9,536 nucleotides of DNA from contig DIKU01000161.1 of the NCBI GenBank assembly GCA_002424645.1, positions 1 through 9,536 of the forward strand, read 5' to 3'. Source of the stretch: Pelobacter sp. UBA5610. Its GTDB lineage: Bacteria; Desulfobacterota; Desulfuromonadia; Desulfuromonadales; Syntrophotaleaceae. The notes under the pieces are model-generated. The model saw only the letters and a list, made by a program, of their open reading frames with translations. It was not told the origin of the DNA and ran no database searches. This document shows positions 7,010 through 9,536 of this stretch, piece by piece (within the stretch, counting starts at the first letter, position 1; every line of letters begins with the position of its first letter). The position numbers were made by a program, and so were the translations under genes.

Positions 7010-7045
7010 AAAAAGGGCACTGTCATTGGACGGTGCCCTTTTTTT
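7010..7045. terminator. Bidirectional intrinsic terminator between convergent genes
   Basis: A 15-bp stem pairs 7010-7024 (AAAAAGGGCACTGTC) with 7029-7043 (GACGGTGCCCTTTTT), with one T-G wobble and a four-base loop ATTG. The plus strand ends in seven T (7039-7045). The minus strand ends in five T, complementary to the A run. It can therefore stop the AEC transcript from the left and the CDP-alcohol phosphatidyltransferase transcript from the right. Confidence 0.9.
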
Positions 7046-7078
7046 ATGAAAGCTGTAATTTTTGAATCCGCTGGGTTT

Positions 7079-8392
7079 TCAGGTGGTTTTGTGTGACATT
7101 TTTCCCATCAGCGGTGAAATCAGATAAATGGCGGCGGCCGTAAAGGCGATGAGCAGAGGTGCCAGATAGTGATCGCGGCGCACGCCCAGGGCAAGCATGA
7201 ACAGGAATGCGCCGAGCACCAATACTCTGACGATTTTGGGTATTTTGGGAAGAACGGCACGGCCGAAGTGAGGGTAGGGAACACGGGAAACCATCAGCAA
7301 TGACGTGGTAACAACAAGGAGTCCGCAAACCAGTTGGTAGGGGATCAGCACGCATGTCGTTCCAGCCATCAGGGCCCCGGCCGGTGACGGCAAGCCGGCA
7401 AAAGTCGAAACGCCGCCAAGTACACCTTCTTTGCGTTTTTCAACCACGAAGCGGATCAATCGGTAGATGACGGCAATCAAGTAGACCCCCCCGATAAGGA
7501 GACCTACCCAGAGTTTGGAAAAGGTGACCATGATAATCAGGCCCACGGTCAGGCCAAAACTGGTTCCGTCAGCCACGTCGTCAAAGATCTCTCCCTTCGG
7601 GGTGGACCCCCAACGTTCCGCCGCGCGGCCATCAAAAAGGTCGAGAAACTGGCCGAGGAACACCAGGCCCAAGGCATATACCGCTGGCCCCCCGTTGAGA
7701 ACCACCAAGCAACCGGCGAGTCCACAGACAAGATTGAGCAGGCTGAGAATGTTGGCGTACCAGTAGTTGGGGATAACCTTGAAGAAGGTCGAGCAAAATG
7801 CCAGCCCGGTGCAGATGGCCAGCAATGGATAAATGGCGCGCGCCAAGAACGGCAGGGGACTATAGATCCACTCCAGTCCGACCACGATCAGCAATACCAC
7901 CACCATGAAGGTCTTGGCCTTACCGAAAAGGTTGGCGGATTTTACCGTAATGAAGCGTCGAGAAACCTGGCCGGTAATGTCAAAAATGAGGAACAACCCG
8001 ACCAGTAGCGGATTGAGAACGCCGTACCAAGCCAGGTAAACCAGCATGGGGGCATACATGAGTTTGTCGGAGAGAGGATCGATCGTTGCGCCCTCTTCGG
8101 TATGCAGGTCACACTTGCGGGCGATATCGCCATCGGTGATGTCGGTGATCATCCAAAAGGTGAAGAAAAGAAAGCACAGATGGGGATAGCCCTTGTAGAG
8201 CAGTAGAACCGAAACGAAACCCATGGGGTAGCGTGCCCGGCTGATGGCGTTGGGATGCAGCCAGCTGTGTTTCCGCACCCATTCAATCTGCCTGGGGGTT
8301 CGAAGGAAATAGTAGACGGCAAAGCGTTCCATTCCCAGCATGAGAAAAACAGGGATGGCAATTTCAAGCAGAATAGAGCTGTAAGGTATCAT
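7079..8392 (-). CDS. Tandem (two-domain) CDP-alcohol phosphatidyltransferase, PgsA-like plus PssA-like
   Basis: An integral membrane enzyme of 437 residues. CDP-alcohol phosphatidyltransferases, usually about 180-260 residues, swap the CMP of CDP-diacylglycerol for a small alcohol. Here two catalytic signatures occur. The first is a perfect D-x2-DG-x2-AR-x8-G-x3-D-x3-D: D84, D87, G88, A91-R92, G101, D105, D109. It is preceded by HPNAISRARYP (46-56) and followed by K110-L111-M112, as in PgsA (DPLxDKLM). The second is D251, D254, G255, A258, R260, G267, D271, D275, with ADGTSFG (274-280). IPNYWYANILSLLNLVCGL (207-225) lies before it and FAGLPSPAGALM (331-342) after it, all resembling phosphatidylserine synthase PssA. 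In the second motif the arginine sits one position late, and the spacing to the glycine is shortened. More helices follow to the C-terminus. The start at 8392 has a weak AAGG site. Likely role: phospholipid head-group transfer; the two substrates are inferred, not shown. Confidence 0.85.
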   Translation of the reverse strand: MIPYSSILLEIAIPVFLMLGMERFAVYYFLRTPRQIEWVRKHSWLHPNAISRARYPMGFVSVLLLYKGYPHLCFLFFTFWMITDITDGDIARKCDLHTEEGATIDPLSDKLMYAPMLVYLAWYGVLNPLLVGLFLIFDITGQVSRRFITVKSANLFGKAKTFMVVVLLIVVGLEWIYSPLPFLARAIYPLLAICTGLAFCSTFFKVIPNYWYANILSLLNLVCGLAGCLVVLNGGPAVYALGLVFLGQFLDLFDGRAAERWGSTPKGEIFDDVADGTSFGLTVGLIIMVTFSKLWVGLLIGGVYLIAVIYRLIRFVVEKRKEGVLGGVSTFAGLPSPAGALMAGTTCVLIPYQLVCGLLVVTTSLLMVSRVPYPHFGRAVLPKIPKIVRVLVLGAFLFMLALGVRRDHYLAPLLIAFTAAAIYLISPLMGKMSHKTT

Positions 8393-8445
8393 GACGCCTT
8401 GAATCGTTGGAGTAATAAAAAATTGTGGTTACCGCTTCTGGTGCA

Positions 8446-8457
8446 GTTATATATAAC
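8446..8457. promoter_or_regulatory. Perfect palindrome, possible operator or -10 region
   Basis: GTTATATATAAC is a perfect 12-bp palindrome, 53 bases upstream of the phosphatidyltransferase start. It contains TATATA and TATAAC on both strands. It might be a -10 element, a repressor site, or both. A run of T (CAATTTTTC on the minus strand) lies upstream, but no recognisable -35 hexamer does. Confidence 0.3.
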
Positions 8458-8606
8458 ATTCTTGAGAAAAATTGCGCAGGGGAAAATTCCCCCGGGAAAC
8501 CGGGCCGTCGGCAACGGTGGTTGGTGCGGTTGAAGCGAACGGTTGCTGACCTCTGCCATACTCAAATTCGGAAGCGGACGATCGCGTGAGGATGGCGGTT
8601 GAATGT

Positions 8607-8643
8607 AAAACAGGCCCGCGTGCAATTGCGGCACGCAGGCCTG
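8607..8643 (-). terminator. Intrinsic terminator of the SPOR-NlpC/P60 gene
   Basis: CAGGCCCGCGTGC (8611-8623) and GCACGCAGGCCTG (8631-8643) form a 13-bp stem with one C-A mismatch and a seven-base loop. Read on the minus strand the stem is followed by TTTT (8610-8607). It lies about 60 bases after the stop codon at 8706, so it most likely ends the transcript of the endopeptidase gene. Confidence 0.75.
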
Positions 8644-8705
8644 ATCATAGAAACTGAAAGTGAGAGCAAGCCGTGATGGTATTTACGGCCTGAGCTTGAG
8701 CGGGG

Positions 8706-9536
8706 CTATTCCCCTAATAGGAGCCTGCGGGCGCCCATAAATTTCTTGCGCAGGTAGCCCTCTTGCATGCTCGAAATCCGGATGGTTTTCTTGGAGCGTG
8801 GCGCATGGATAATTTTGCCATCGCCGATGTAAATGCCTACATGGTTCACGCGTTTTTTTGTTCCGAAAAAGACCATGTCGCCAACGGCAAGTTCATCACT
8901 TTTGACCGGTTTGCCGCGGTGATACTGTTCGGCCGAGGTGCGTGGCAGGTTAATGCCGCACAGGGCATAGACCGTTTTGACAAAGCCGCTGCAGTCCATG
9001 CCTTTTTCAACGGACATGCCACCCCAGCGATATTTCACACCGATATAGTCCAGGGCTATCTGGGCGGCACGAAAACCAGGCGGGTGCGGTGCCATGGGTT
9101 GGTTCGCCATGGCCTCAAATGCGGCGACCATTTGGGCTTTGGCCGAAGCCTTCGCCGGGACTTCTGCCGGTTTGTCTTTTGCGGAGGGAGTCTGAGTCTC
9201 GGCGGTTGCCACGACGGATGCGGGGTCGGGTGATTCCGTTTCCGTAACAGTCGGCGGATCCTCCTGTCCCTGAACCGTTTCAGAGGTGACCGTTTCATCA
9301 GGGGCTACGACGGCTTCGGCGGGTTCGGAGGAGCGGACCGCAACAACCAGAAAATTGCCGATGGCGCGTTCGGCCTTCAATCTGGCGCCTTCTTTTTTGG
9401 CGTCCAGGCGGGAATCGTGGTTACCTGCCCTTACCACATACAGCCCCTTCTGGTTGGTGGTGACGTAGGCGTCAACACCTTTATCCTCCAGTAGCGAGGC
9501 GGCCTTTTCCGCATCGGCTTGGCGTGCGTAGGCGGA
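8706..9536 (-). CDS. SPOR-domain NlpC/P60 peptidoglycan endopeptidase (5' end beyond right edge)
   Basis: An envelope cysteine peptidase expected to cut peptide bonds in murein stem peptides. The frame is open to the right edge, so the true start and any signal peptide are missing; 276 residues are visible. The first 65 or so look like the end of a SPOR domain, which binds denuded glycan strands: ARQADAEKAASLLEDKGVDA, then GLYVVRAGNHDS, then ERAIGNFLVVAV. A flexible linker of about 70 residues rich in E, T, P, A and V follows. Next comes the NlpC/P60 domain with YRWGG, the catalytic cysteine in MDCSGF (codon 8991-8993), the histidine in NHVGIYIGDG (codon 8841-8843) and the third polar residue, the histidine in IIHAPRSKK (codon 8805-8807). 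All catalytic residues are intact. The protein ends in ARRLLLGE at a TAG, followed by a terminator. An internal GTG at 9437 lies in the middle of the SPOR-like part, so it is not the start. Confidence 0.88.
   Translation of the reverse strand, partial: SAYARQADAEKAASLLEDKGVDAYVTTNQKGLYVVRAGNHDSRLDAKKEGARLKAERAIGNFLVVAVRSSEPAEAVVAPDETVTSETVQGQEDPPTVTETESPDPASVVATAETQTPSAKDKPAEVPAKASAKAQMVAAFEAMANQPMAPHPPGFRAAQIALDYIGVKYRWGGMSVEKGMDCSGFVKTVYALCGINLPRTSAEQYHRGKPVKSDELAVGDMVFFGTKKRVNHVGIYIGDGKIIHAPRSKKTIRISSMQEGYLRKKFMGARRLLLGE

Larger units (their letters stand above)
8393..8705. other. Intergenic region between the endopeptidase gene and the CDP-alcohol phosphatidyltransferase gene
   Basis: This 313-base gap holds the terminator of the right-hand gene (8607-8643). 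It also has a weak hairpin GCCGTGA/TTACGGC (8670-8676 and 8683-8689) just past its stop codon. Two adjacent small inverted repeats lie at 8479-8492 (GGGGAA/TTCCCC) and 8491-8504 (CCCGG/CCGGG), and a perfect 12-bp A/T-rich palindrome at 8446-8457. The promoter of the phosphatidyltransferase gene should lie here on the minus strand. TATATA/TATAAC within the palindrome could be its -10 box, but no good -35 box is seen. No credible protein gene is present. Confidence 0.55.

Noticed and set aside
8540..8565. Minus-strand sigma-54 promoter (TGGCAGAGGTCAGC)
   Set aside because: The GG-to-GC distance is one base short of the strict requirement and the TTGC element is absent.
8389..8634. 81-codon minus-strand open frame in the gap before the phosphatidyltransferase gene
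   Set aside because: It begins inside the endopeptidase terminator stem, has no ribosome-binding site, and shows no recognisable pattern.
9435..9437. GTG as start of the NlpC/P60 gene
   Set aside because: The frame stays open upstream to the window edge and the upstream residues continue a SPOR-like domain, so this is an internal valine codon.

Overview
The window reads as chromosomal DNA of a Gram-negative bacterium with a moderately high G+C content. It has dense, conserved housekeeping-type genes, a cleavable Sec signal on a periplasmic phosphate-binding protein, and a SPOR domain on a cell-wall hydrolase. The gene style is reminiscent of Desulfuromonadota (the Geobacter/Pelobacter group), but that is an impression, not a proof. 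I see no rRNA, tRNA, CRISPR array, insertion sequence, phage gene or other sign of a mobile region.

Left part (1-3163, minus strand): a high-affinity phosphate ABC transporter operon in the order pstS-pstC-pstA-pstB. PstB runs off the left edge. The genes are joined by overlapping stop/start codons (TGATG, TAATG, ATGA), so translation is probably coupled. PstS captures phosphate in the periplasm, PstC and PstA form the channel, and PstB hydrolyses ATP.

Middle (3164-6883): a 341-bp divergent intergenic region carries interleaved inverted repeats and a possible short leader ORF. It is followed on the plus strand by a 746-residue transporter of the cation-chloride cotransporter (SLC12/APC) family with its soluble C-terminal domain. 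That gene is closed by an intrinsic terminator. Next comes an AEC (auxin efflux carrier) family permease on the plus strand. It converges on the next gene across a bidirectional terminator.

Right part (7010-9536, minus strand): a 437-residue membrane protein made of two CDP-alcohol phosphatidyltransferase domains in one chain, the first PgsA-like and the second PssA-like. It is preceded by a 313-bp gap with a terminator, a palindrome and small hairpins. Beyond that lies the C-terminal part of a SPOR-NlpC/P60 peptidoglycan endopeptidase that continues past the right edge.

The genes do not form one pathway: phosphate uptake, ion/solute transport, phospholipid head-group synthesis and cell-wall turnover lie side by side. 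The least ordinary items are the tandem CDP-alcohol phosphatidyltransferase and the structured, divergent pst/SLC12 intergenic region. I did not find a convincing new multi-gene system.
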